A stretch of DNA of 64,000 nt from Myxococcales bacterium (lineage in GTDB: Bacteria > Myxococcota_A > Polyangia > Polyangiales > GCA-016699535): positions 62,001 through 126,000 of the forward strand of contig JACKDX010000002.1 of assembly GCA_020633325.1 (NCBI GenBank). Direction: 5' to 3'. Below the pieces are notes generated by a model. The model saw only the letters and a program-made list of their open reading frames with translations. It was not told where the DNA came from and made no database searches. Below, piece after piece: positions 7,110-14,583 of the stretch; position 1 is the stretch's first letter, and each line of letters begins with the position of its first letter. The position numbers and the translations under genes are program-made.

Positions 7110-9254
7110 ATGCAGAATTGGCGCACACTTCCGCACATGAAATCGTCGATTTGGATGGGACTCATGTTCCTGCTTGTGCTTGGGCGAATAGCGCCTGCAC
7201 ATGCGCAACAGCCTGCGACTTCTGCGCCCGATAAGACGGAGCGCGAAGAGCGTTTTGTTTTGAACAACAGTTGGCTGGGACCGGTCGGCGGTTTCCATGT
7301 TGTAGATGCCGGGTCTGCCCCGAAGGGCACCTTCCGCTTGCAACTGGGCGTCGATTTTTTCTCTACCAGTGACTTTTTGATCGTGGGGGACCAACACGAT
7401 CACGTTGGCGGCAGTTTATCTCTCAGCTGGACACCATTGAGCTTCTTAGAGCTGAGCGCTGCCTTTCTGGGGGTGAGCAATACGAATTCTCAAAGCGATC
7501 CTGAGCTTTTCCAGGTCATAGGAGACGTTAATCTCGACGTGAAAGCATTTCACAACATCCTACCCTGGTTGATCGTGGGGGGAGATTTCGGCGCCACCTT
7601 GCTTAACAGCGTGGGTGATATTGGCGTGGACTTGGCAGCCACAAGTCTTGCGTTGCGTGCTAATGCCAGCACCGATTTCCGCCGTCTCCGGCACCCGATA
7701 CCGCTGCTTGCGCGTTTGGGGGTGCAGTATCAACTTGATAACTCCTCAAAGCTTATCGACGGGGTCGAGGAGAGTCGATTTAACACGCTTCCAGATGCTC
7801 CCGCGGATCCTCAGTTTGAGAGCCGGCACTTGGTGTCGGCTGTGGAACGGTATTCTCTCGCCATCAATAGGACGGATCGGATCAATGTTAGCCTCGGCGT
7901 TGAAGCACCCCTCACCGTGGCGAAGAATTTTGTCATCAGTCCCATTGCGGAGTGGCAGCTTGGTATTCCCGTCAACCGCCAGGGATACACATGTTTGTTT
8001 GTTTCGGAGCCGGGCTCATCGTCGACCTCCGCCGCGGGTGAGGATAGTTGCCTCCAAAAGCGAGGATTTGCCGCCTATCCAATGGTGCTGAGCTTAGGGG
8101 CAAAATTCCTTCCGCCCGTCCGAGGGTTGGCGGTCTTTGCTGGAATAGACATCGGCCTTCAAGGGACGTCCAAGTTCGTGCGCGAGCTTGCTCCGGTGGC
8201 GCCGTACTCGGTGTTGGCGGGAATATCCTACGCCTATGACACGAAGAGACCCGAGCCGGTGGTCATTGAACGCAGCTTGGCTTCCCAATCCCAGGTCACT
8301 AAGGTCGGGAAACTCAGCGGTATGGTCGAAGCCCAAGACACGCACGCGGGCGTTGGGCGCGCGGAGATTCACTTTGCGGGCACAAACCTCAACCCCATGC
8401 TCACCGACAACAGTGGGCGTTTCACGAGCTATCCCCTGCCGCCCGGGCCTGTACGCCTTGAGATTCGCGCGCCGGGGTATGAAACCAGTACATGTCTTGC
8501 CGAGATTCCCGAGCACCCACAAGATGTGATCGTTCGGTGCCAGCTTAAGGCGGTCTCGGTACTTGAGAACGCGACCGTTCATGTGGTCGATGACAAGGAC
8601 GTGCCCGTGGCCGGTGCGCGCGTTTTGTTTATGGGTGCTGGGGCTCGGGGCACGGCCAGCCCCCTTGTCCCTGAGGTGCAAACTGATGCGCAAGGGGACG
8701 CCACGGTGACGTTAAAGCCGGGCGAGTACGTGTTGAGGGTGGATTCGCCAGAATATCTGCTTCGGCAAAAGAGCGTAAGCGTTCCTGCCGAGCAAAAGTT
8801 AGCCATAAAAGCTGTCTTGACCTTGAAACCCAAAACCCCACTTGTGCGCGTTCTCAATGACAAGCTCGTCCTAGGCCGCCAGATCCATTTTGAGCCTGGT
8901 AAAGCTGAAATTTCTCTCGACAGCACGCAATTGATGGAAGCGATTGCAGATATCCTCTTGCGCAATCCCGCCATCATTCGCGTGGAGATCCAGGGTCATA
9001 CCGACAACACGGGAAGCGCAGAGCTTAACAAAACCTTGTCAGAACGCAGGGCTCAAGCCGTGCGCACGTGGTTGATTGACGAGGCGGGCGTGGATGGTGA
9101 CCGATTGATTGCGCGGGGCTTTGGACTTGAGCAACCGTTGGTACCCAACATCACCCCTGCCAATCGTGCACAGAACCGGAGGGTTCAGTTTGTTATACTG
9201 GAGCGCGCACCGAACGCAGCGCCCGACGCCGATTCCAAAGCAGTAGCACCATAG
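7110..9254 (+). CDS. OmpA-family outer-membrane protein with carboxypeptidase-regulatory-like domains
   Basis: 714 residues in three parts. A signal peptide ends near PAHAQQ. About 370 residues of alternating beta-strand character with aromatic strand ends (for example LSLSWTPLSFLELSAAFLGV) look like an outer-membrane barrel. Two Ig-like/carboxypeptidase-regulatory domains follow (LSGMVEAQDTHAGVGRAEI and VHVVDDKDVPVAGARVLF). The C-terminus is an OmpA peptidoglycan-binding domain with IHFEPGKAEI, VEIQGHTDNTG, LSERRAQAVRTWL and PANRAQNRRVQF. It likely ties the outer membrane to the cell wall. The ATG at 7110 has AGGAAA about 8 nt upstream; the internal ATG at 7137 has none. Its last 62 nt overlap, on the opposite strand, the matrixin gene. 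Confidence 0.85.
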   Translation: MQNWRTLPHMKSSIWMGLMFLLVLGRIAPAHAQQPATSAPDKTEREERFVLNNSWLGPVGGFHVVDAGSAPKGTFRLQLGVDFFSTSDFLIVGDQHDHVGGSLSLSWTPLSFLELSAAFLGVSNTNSQSDPELFQVIGDVNLDVKAFHNILPWLIVGGDFGATLLNSVGDIGVDLAATSLALRANASTDFRRLRHPIPLLARLGVQYQLDNSSKLIDGVEESRFNTLPDAPADPQFESRHLVSAVERYSLAINRTDRINVSLGVEAPLTVAKNFVISPIAEWQLGIPVNRQGYTCLFVSEPGSSSTSAAGEDSCLQKRGFAAYPMVLSLGAKFLPPVRGLAVFAGIDIGLQGTSKFVRELAPVAPYSVLAGISYAYDTKRPEPVVIERSLASQSQVTKVGKLSGMVEAQDTHAGVGRAEIHFAGTNLNPMLTDNSGRFTSYPLPPGPVRLEIRAPGYETSTCLAEIPEHPQDVIVRCQLKAVSVLENATVHVVDDKDVPVAGARVLFMGAGARGTASPLVPEVQTDAQGDATVTLKPGEYVLRVDSPEYLLRQKSVSVPAEQKLAIKAVLTLKPKTPLVRVLNDKLVLGRQIHFEPGKAEISLDSTQLMEAIADILLRNPAIIRVEIQGHTDNTGSAELNKTLSERRAQAVRTWLIDEAGVDGDRLIARGFGLEQPLVPNITPANRAQNRRVQFVILERAPNAAPDADSKAVAP

Positions 9255-10191
9255 CGAAAAGCGCGACGAATCCATTGGATCTGGCGCTGCTAGAAGCGAC
9301 CGAGCAAGAACACCCCGTGTCCACCTGTGTGCTGCATATTAGAGATGCGCCGCCCCGGGGTGCAAAGTCGCATGAGCCACTCAAGGTTGTTTCAGGATAT
9401 ATGGCTTGAAGGCCCTGAATGTCGTCTTCTTTTAGGATGCGCTTACAAACCTCGCCCGAAGGCGCTTTGGCCCACATGGTGGCAAGTCGCTCATCGTCAG
9501 CATCCAGGGGGTCGAGCACTGTATGATCGAGGCCAAAATAATGACCCACCTCGTGCGTTAGCACGTTCGATAAATCAACCACTTGTCTATCTTTGGCGTC
9601 CTTCTCTCCCACGCATCCGCCCTGAGCACAGGAGCGGCCACACTCCACATACGGGCCGCGCTGCTCGTTGATTTCAATATCAACATCAAAAATTTCTCCC
9701 GTGGTGGCGTTGTGCCATGCGGTTGTGACCGCAAAGGCCGCAGGATCGTAAGGCAGGAACTGACCGTTGATCACATAGCCTCGCTGATCCCAGTCCTCAA
9801 CCATGATGACCGTGTTCATATTGCCAGAGTTTTGGTTGTACTCGGCTTGATTACAATCCGAGGGTTCAGATAGCACCTCCACCTGAATGCCTTGTCCCAC
9901 ACTGCTTGCTTCCCACACTGCAAATGCGCCTGTGACGATGCGATAGACATCTTCCTCGCTGAGCGCGACCAAGTCGCGGGGGAGGGGTCGGTCATTGTGC
10001 ACGGCCACTTGGGTGCAGCGTCGATGCCATGAGAGCGGGACACCAGACTTTGAACACTGCGCGGCTATCCCATTGTTGGTTTGAGCGGCCTCAGTAGTCA
10101 TCTGACACCAAGCTGCTGCGGAGATCGGTAACAAAAATGAGGTAAGAGCCGCCGCACTGACCGCAAAAGTCGATTTAGCGAGACGGTACAC
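9193..10191 (-). CDS. Secreted matrixin-type zinc metalloprotease with MYXO-CTERM-like tail
   Basis: 332 residues starting with GTG and a signal peptide (FAVSAAALTSFLLPISAAAW). The catalytic zinc motif HEVGHYFGLDH is the HExxHxxGxxH of metzincins, and it is followed by a Met (LATMWAK) that fits the Met-turn. The C-terminus reads GCSCSVASSS, a hydrophobic stretch FVALFAMVLLLW, then RRRALRSVR. That is the Cys-x-Cys, helix, Arg-cluster layout of MYXO-CTERM sorting tails, which anchor exported proteins after processing at the Cys. Its start overlaps the end of the upstream secreted-protein gene by 17 nt. The tail is encoded antisense to the OmpA gene 3' end. Confidence 0.88.
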   Translation of the reverse strand: MYRLAKSTFAVSAAALTSFLLPISAAAWCQMTTEAAQTNNGIAAQCSKSGVPLSWHRRCTQVAVHNDRPLPRDLVALSEEDVYRIVTGAFAVWEASSVGQGIQVEVLSEPSDCNQAEYNQNSGNMNTVIMVEDWDQRGYVINGQFLPYDPAAFAVTTAWHNATTGEIFDVDIEINEQRGPYVECGRSCAQGGCVGEKDAKDRQVVDLSNVLTHEVGHYFGLDHTVLDPLDADDERLATMWAKAPSGEVCKRILKEDDIQGLQAIYPETTLSGSCDFAPRGGASLICSTQVDTGCSCSVASSSARSNGFVALFAMVLLLWNRRRALRSVRAPV

Positions 10192-10774
10192 GCTGCAACG
10201 CTATATATTCCCGTACGCGATTTAGCAATGTTGAAAGCGCCACAGGCTGCGTCACAGCCCCATCAGAGGCCCTCAGCCCCGTTCTGCTGTCGGGACTTAC
10301 CGTGTGTAAGCCGGTCCCTGGGAGTACCATCTGTTTTCCGGACTTATCACGATGAATTAACAAAGCCCCTTGCGACATCCCTACTGGCCATAGCATCAGG
10401 CCCGGACCATCGGTCTTGGCGGTACTTTTCGCAAACACGAGATAATCACGATTGAGAACGAACGCGGGGCTGCCAGCGACGCGCATGCCAATCCCATCCA
10501 TCACCCCCCCGGGCTGATACACGAAGACGCGCTCAGCGGCGCGACTGCTGCCCTTTAGAGAGTCCGTGACCAGTAGCGTGTACTCGGTTACTATCTGCCC
10601 TCGGTCCGTACGCCGTGCCTTTTGGCTGAGCACTCTCCCAACTACGATCTCATTGGCGTCACCCACAAGTTGTTGCAAGTCCATTGCCAACACAATAGAA
10701 GCCAACGCGGGGGCTGCGGATGCCAAACAAAGGGCCAAAACAGCACACCCTGGCGCGATACGGTGTTTCATCAT
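10175..10774 (-). CDS. Secreted protein of unknown function, paired with the matrixin
   Basis: 199 residues with a clear signal peptide (APGCAVLALCLASAAPALA, cleavage near ALASIV). The mature part begins LQQLVGDANEIVVGRVLSQ, with later VTEYTLLVTDSLKG and VYQPGGVMDG. This 'residues exposed, beta-rich, G-G-x-x-D-G' pattern reminds me of small exported proteins that travel with matrixins in myxobacteria, but I do not know a function. No cysteine pairs, catalytic motif or anchor are visible. It overlaps the matrixin gene, so the two are almost certainly coexpressed. It may be an inhibitor, chaperone or substrate of the protease; that is inference only. Confidence 0.7.
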   Translation of the reverse strand: MMKHRIAPGCAVLALCLASAAPALASIVLAMDLQQLVGDANEIVVGRVLSQKARRTDRGQIVTEYTLLVTDSLKGSSRAAERVFVYQPGGVMDGIGMRVAGSPAFVLNRDYLVFAKSTAKTDGPGLMLWPVGMSQGALLIHRDKSGKQMVLPGTGLHTVSPDSRTGLRASDGAVTQPVALSTLLNRVREYIALQRVPSR

Positions 10775-10782
10775 GTCTCATT

Positions 10783-10811
10783 AATATGAAATCAATCAGA
10801 ACCTTAGTCAA
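10783..10811 (-). promoter_or_regulatory. Candidate sigma-70-like promoter upstream of the secreted protein/matrixin pair
   Basis: On the minus strand TTGACT (10806-10811) is separated by 17 bp from CATATT (10783-10788), matching 5/6 and 4/6 of the -35 and -10 consensus. The -10 ends only 8 bp before the ATG at 10774, so the transcript would have almost no leader, which weakens the call. Confidence 0.3.
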
Positions 10812-11275
10812 GCGTGGGGACGTCTGAGAGACCATGGCCATCTAGACGGCCGGTATGTCACGACAAGAAGCGCGAGCCCGATGAGCCCTAGATTTCTCAG
10901 AATGTTCCACCACCCGATAGGGCTACTGTCTCCCTTTCCAAAACAGCCGCAACTGAGATTAATGTCCCGCGCCATTGCCTGAAGCATTCCAGCCGAAAAA
11001 ACTGCTAGCATGCCGCTGGCAATCAAGGCAGCGCTTGGCTGTGCGATGCCTACGATCAACGCAATGCCTACCACCACTTCAATAGCGGGTAAGAGACGCG
11101 CCAAAAATCCAATGCTCCATAATGGAACGAGCTGGTAGTTGCGGATGCTTTCAGCAAATGCCTGAGCATCGATGATCTTTGGGACCGCCGCGTACAGAAA
11201 TATGCCGCCCAGAAAAAAGCCGCTAAGCCGAGCGATGGTAGGGAGCAATCCATATTTAGGGACGTATGACATCAT
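10808..11275 (-). CDS. MauE/DoxX-like four-helix membrane protein
   Basis: 155 residues with about four membrane helices: LSGFFLGGIFLYAAVPKI, LLPAIEVVVGIALIVGIAQ, a third in LIASGMLAVFSAGM, and LGLIGLALLVV near the end. The motif LSCGCFGKGD between helices is characteristic of MauE/DoxX-type proteins, where the CxCF pair is linked to redox or thiol chemistry such as maturation of methylamine dehydrogenase. I placed the start at the ATG at 11275, just after the rhodanese stop codon, rather than at 11338. It follows a rhodanese gene by 11 nt, which supports a shared sulfur/thiol role. Confidence 0.75.
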   Translation of the reverse strand: MMSYVPKYGLLPTIARLSGFFLGGIFLYAAVPKIIDAQAFAESIRNYQLVPLWSIGFLARLLPAIEVVVGIALIVGIAQPSAALIASGMLAVFSAGMLQAMARDINLSCGCFGKGDSSPIGWWNILRNLGLIGLALLVVTYRPSRWPWSLRRPHA

Positions 11276-11286
11276 GAGCCGCAAGG

Positions 11287-11778
11287 TTAACAGTTCTCGC
11301 AGGATCCTGCCTGTGCGGGGAACTTGGCATCCATCCACGCGGGCATGCCGCCTTCCAAAACGCGTACGTCCGTCAATCCCGCCACTGAGAGAAGTCCGGC
11401 GAGTCTTCTCGAGGCTGAGCAGGAACCCAAAGTGTCACAATAAGCAATTACCGTTCGGGCGCCGGCCAGCCGAGCCAATTGCTTTTCGGAAATAATGCCG
11501 CCGGCCAATGTCATATGAAGGGCTCCTGCGATGTGGCCCGCTTGATACGCATCAGCATCACGTGCATCGACGAATCGCACACTGGGATCATTGAGCAGTG
11601 TCCTCGCCTCCATGGGCGTAATCCATCGAACGGATGGGGATGAATGCACGGGGCCCGCGCACAACGCATCATCGACGCTTGGATCTCGAATGCTCGGGAA
11701 GCCCCACACAAGCCCTACGACGAGTCCCAGCGCTGCACCCACCGCCAGCAACTTAAGCGCATTGACCGCGATTGACAT
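11287..11778 (-). CDS. Membrane-anchored rhodanese-domain protein
   Basis: 163 residues: one N-terminal membrane helix (LLAVGAALGLVVGLVWGF), then a single rhodanese domain beginning at WITPMEARTLL, with FVDARDADAYQAGHIAGALH (the CH2-A like segment) and the active-site cysteine in IAYCDTLGSCSASRRLA (Cys114). The domain would face the periplasm and could move sulfane sulfur or act as a thiol/redox sensor. The active loop contains a second Cys (Cys120), and the last residues GSCENC hold two more, so a dithiol function is possible. It lies between a lipoprotein gene and the MauE/DoxX-like gene, all in one direction. Confidence 0.85.
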   Translation of the reverse strand: MSIAVNALKLLAVGAALGLVVGLVWGFPSIRDPSVDDALCAGPVHSSPSVRWITPMEARTLLNDPSVRFVDARDADAYQAGHIAGALHMTLAGGIISEKQLARLAGARTVIAYCDTLGSCSASRRLAGLLSVAGLTDVRVLEGGMPAWMDAKFPAQAGSCENC

Positions 11779-11825
11779 GGTGATGGACTAAGGGCAGCCG
11801 AAGGCAGATACGGCTCTCATACAAC

Positions 11826-12260
11826 CTACTTGGCTGCCGGAAGGCTTGGGAGTGCCTGCGAAATGGCTTCGTCTAAGAGTCGAATCCAATGGTTGTATCG
11901 ACGGTGGATAATGCCGCCATGTTCTGAGTCCTGTTGGTATTTGAGCCCCGGAGAACTGGATACATAATCGATAGCCCACCCTTGCGCGTCGTAATGGACC
12001 TTTACCCTCGCCGTGTGTTTTCCTGAGGCTATCTCGGCTTCAACATTGCCAGGCGCGACAGAGATGGTGCGCCAACCTTTGTTTTGCAGGCCGGTGAACA
12101 CAGCCGTCTTAATCTCTCCGATTGTATAGGCGCTGCCTGAGGAGCGGACGCCCGCTTGAGTGTGGGGTGCATAGACGGGCGCCAACGTCGGGCGACAGCC
12201 GCCTGATCCCAATATGAACGCGAGAAAGATGAGTGTCGCGGCCAATTTTTGGATTAACAT
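11826..12260 (-). CDS. Small lipoprotein of unknown function
   Basis: 144 residues from the ATG at 12260, which has GAGG 7 nt upstream; an alternative GTG at 12275 has no such site. The N-terminus is a lipoprotein signal (LIFLAFILGSGGC, lipobox G-S-G-G-C). The mature protein has one compact domain with IGEIKTAVFTGLQNKGWRTI and VKVHYDAQGWAIDYVSSSPG. A tandem of helix and strands followed by a basic/aromatic end (HRRYNHWIRLLDEAIS) is visible. I do not recognise the family. It sits 18 nt downstream of the repeat lipoprotein gene, probably in the same operon. Confidence 0.75.
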   Translation of the reverse strand: MLIQKLAATLIFLAFILGSGGCRPTLAPVYAPHTQAGVRSSGSAYTIGEIKTAVFTGLQNKGWRTISVAPGNVEAEIASGKHTARVKVHYDAQGWAIDYVSSSPGLKYQQDSEHGGIIHRRYNHWIRLLDEAISQALPSLPAAK

Positions 12261-12278
12261 AGATATGCCTCGCACGGT

Positions 12279-13199
12279 TTAGGGGGAAAAGGGGCCATAG
12301 GTATCGGTCCAGTTCCCGGTGTTATGGGTCAAGGGCGGATTCCAAGCGCTCTTAAGGAAGTTGTATGTATACTGCACGTTGCTTCGAAGTATATTGAGCA
12401 ACTCTATTTTGTTCTCGCCTGTGCCTTCATAGCGATACCATGCAGCGTCGATGGGACTGCTGTCCGTGCCGAATGGCGCACCTGGCATCTTCCATGTGCT
12501 GCCTTCCTCGGCCAAATCCACCGGAGTGGTCCACTGGTTTGCACTGTACTCAAAGGCATACAGAGTGGTGCCGCGGACTATGGCCAGGCGACGTATCGCC
12601 GCGTTGCCTTCCTCGTGGCGATACCATGCGGCATCGACAGGTGCGGGATTATTATTCCCAAATGGTCCGGATGCGCTTGCCCAGCCCGTCCCCGAGACCG
12701 TGTTCGTACTGATGTCGGTCTTGCTCCAGGCGCTCGTTGTGTAGTCGTACTCATGCAGGATTCGATTGCGGATGACATAAAGCTTGCGAATCGCAGTGCT
12801 CCCCTGAGTATCGTCATAGCGAAACCATGCGGCATCGAGCGGCGCAGTAGAGGTTTCAAACGGCGCATTCTCCGCGCCCCAGTTTTCCTGGAGATCCAAA
12901 GGCTCAAGCCATTCTCCCGTCCCGGCATTGGCGATAAAGTTAAATCGAAAGAGCATGGTGCCACGGACCACCATCAAGTCGCGCACCGTGCCTCCGCTAT
13001 CAAAAAGGTACCAGCTGATGTCAATGGGCTCGTCATTGAAGGCGGCATCGTGGGCGTCCAGCGCATCCGCGTCAAAAGAGGCATCTTTTTCGGGAGGCTT
13101 TGGATCTAACGTGGCCTTGCAGCTCGGAAGAGAGCCCAGAACCGCAATGCCCACGAGGCTTGGAAGTGTGACAAATACTCGCCTGGTAGCTCTTAGCAT
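12279..13199 (-). CDS. Lipoprotein built of four WYRY-type tandem repeats
   Basis: 306 residues. A lipoprotein signal ends in LGSLPSC, followed by an acidic linker (PPEKDASFDADALDAHDAAF). The rest consists of four repeats of roughly 65 to 70 residues, each with P-[IVL]-D-x-[AS]-W-[YF]-x-[YHF], then I-R-x-L-x-[IV]-[RI]-x-x-x-L-x-x-[FY]-x-[FY], then a W. Examples are PLDAAWFRYDD, PVDAAWYRHEE and PIDAAWYRYEG. This regularity suggests a repeat fold such as beta-propeller blades or a lectin-like solenoid on the cell surface. No catalytic residues are apparent. The ATG at 13199 was preferred to the GTG at 13205. The gene is divergent from the histidine kinase with 162 bp between. Confidence 0.75.
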   Translation of the reverse strand: MLRATRRVFVTLPSLVGIAVLGSLPSCKATLDPKPPEKDASFDADALDAHDAAFNDEPIDISWYLFDSGGTVRDLMVVRGTMLFRFNFIANAGTGEWLEPLDLQENWGAENAPFETSTAPLDAAWFRYDDTQGSTAIRKLYVIRNRILHEYDYTTSAWSKTDISTNTVSGTGWASASGPFGNNNPAPVDAAWYRHEEGNAAIRRLAIVRGTTLYAFEYSANQWTTPVDLAEEGSTWKMPGAPFGTDSSPIDAAWYRYEGTGENKIELLNILRSNVQYTYNFLKSAWNPPLTHNTGNWTDTYGPFSP

Positions 13200-13361
13200 G
13201 TGCACGACAGCCTATCGCAGCTGCGGCGCTTTGCAAACACGCGATTCTCCCTGCTCACATGGTTCTCATTCGTCTCATGCTGCTCCACGCGGTGCTTGTC
13301 AACGGGCTGGTTGTCCGCTATCTCGGGAGGTGCCAAGAACATTAAAAGTGGACCGTCGCTC

Positions 13362-14501
13362 ATGAAGGTAAGTACCCAGTCCCGACATTTATCGAAGGGA
13401 ACCGCCGAGGAGATTGATGGTCAACTACGCCCTGTAATTGGGGGCCTAGCTTCTGGGATCGTGATGTGTAACGGGGAGGGCACCATCGTGCATGTCAACG
13501 GTGAGTTCGAGCGGATGTCGCGCTATGAACCCGGGGCGCTTTTGGGGCAGCCCCTCGATGTACTGGTGCCCGCCCGGCTAGAAAAAGCATTCAAGTTGCA
13601 ACGCCAGGCATATTTGGAGCGCAAGCAGGGGCATCGATTGTGCGGCGTTGATGCCAGTGTTCTCCGGATGGACGGCAGTGAGTTCCAAGTGGCGTTAGAT
13701 GTAAACCCCATCGACGTGCAGGGGACGCCGTGGGTGATCATATCGGTTGCCGACATGACCGAGCGGCGCAAAGTGCAAGAGGATTTTGCACGCATTCGGG
13801 ATGAAGCGCAACGCCGGAGTCGGGAGATAGAACAATTTGTGTACACCGTGTCCCACGATCTCAAGTCGCCATTGGTCACCAGTATGTCGTTTCTGGCATT
13901 TCTCAAAGAAGACCTAGCGGAAGGAAATTTCACGGCAGTGCATGAGGCCATCCAATGTCTCGAACGGGCCCACAGTCGCATGCAAGAGCTCATCGAGAAC
14001 TTGATGGAGCTCAGTCGCATTGGGCATCTTGAGTTGCAGCTGCAACCTATCCAAACGCAGGACTTTATTCATAGTGTCGTGCAAACATTGGCGGAAAATC
14101 TCAGGACCAAGCACTTAAGCATCGAAGTGTCCGACAGATTGCCGATAATAGTTGCCGATCCGATCCGATTCCAACAGATCGTGGAAAATCTAATCAGCAA
14201 TGCGCTCAAATACGGAGTTGCAGGGCCTGACCCGCGTTTGAAAATTTTTTCCCAGGAGACGGATGCAGAGATCTTGTTGTGTTTTAAGGACAACGGTCCC
14301 GGAATCCCGGCGGAATATCACAGCAAAGTGTTTGAGTTGTTTCATCGTCTTGGAACCGATGCAGAAGGAACGGGAGTTGGGCTGACGATTGTGTCGCGGG
14401 CGATGCAGCTCCACGGCGGCAAAGTATGGATAGAGTCGAGCGTGGGCCAAGGAACTGAGTTTTGGCTGGCGTTTCCAAAGCGTTCTGATCGTCTCGACTG
14501 A
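13362..14501 (+). CDS. PAS-domain sensor histidine kinase
   Basis: About 379 residues from the ATG at 13362; the frame is open to 13200 but that part reads as non-coding. A PAS domain (IVMCNGEGTIVHVNGEFERM through VIISVADMTERRK) leads into a coiled linker and the HisKA phospho-acceptor helix VYTVSHDLKSPLVTS. The ATPase half has the N box VENLISNALKYG, the G1 box CFKDNGPGIP, the F-like VFELFHRLG and the G2 box GTGVGLTIVSRAM. There is no membrane segment, so it senses an internal signal, perhaps redox or a ligand. No response regulator is adjacent, so it is an orphan kinase. Confidence 0.9.
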   Translation: MKVSTQSRHLSKGTAEEIDGQLRPVIGGLASGIVMCNGEGTIVHVNGEFERMSRYEPGALLGQPLDVLVPARLEKAFKLQRQAYLERKQGHRLCGVDASVLRMDGSEFQVALDVNPIDVQGTPWVIISVADMTERRKVQEDFARIRDEAQRRSREIEQFVYTVSHDLKSPLVTSMSFLAFLKEDLAEGNFTAVHEAIQCLERAHSRMQELIENLMELSRIGHLELQLQPIQTQDFIHSVVQTLAENLRTKHLSIEVSDRLPIIVADPIRFQQIVENLISNALKYGVAGPDPRLKIFSQETDAEILLCFKDNGPGIPAEYHSKVFELFHRLGTDAEGTGVGLTIVSRAMQLHGGKVWIESSVGQGTEFWLAFPKRSDRLD

Positions 14502-14583
14502 CAACCGCCCGGCAGTGTTTGGCTCCGAACCCTTATTGGACAGGTGACCAAAAGAGCGGTGTAATCGTCCTTTAGACAATGTC

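Noticed and set aside
8094..8693. 199-aa minus-strand frame inside the OmpA-family gene
   Set aside because: Antisense to the conserved OmpA-type reading frame, no domain.
12324..13109. Long open frame on the plus strand, 261 aa, opposite the repeat lipoprotein
   Set aside because: It is antisense to the four-repeat lipoprotein, whose frame has a signal peptide and internal repeats. The antisense protein has no recognisable features.
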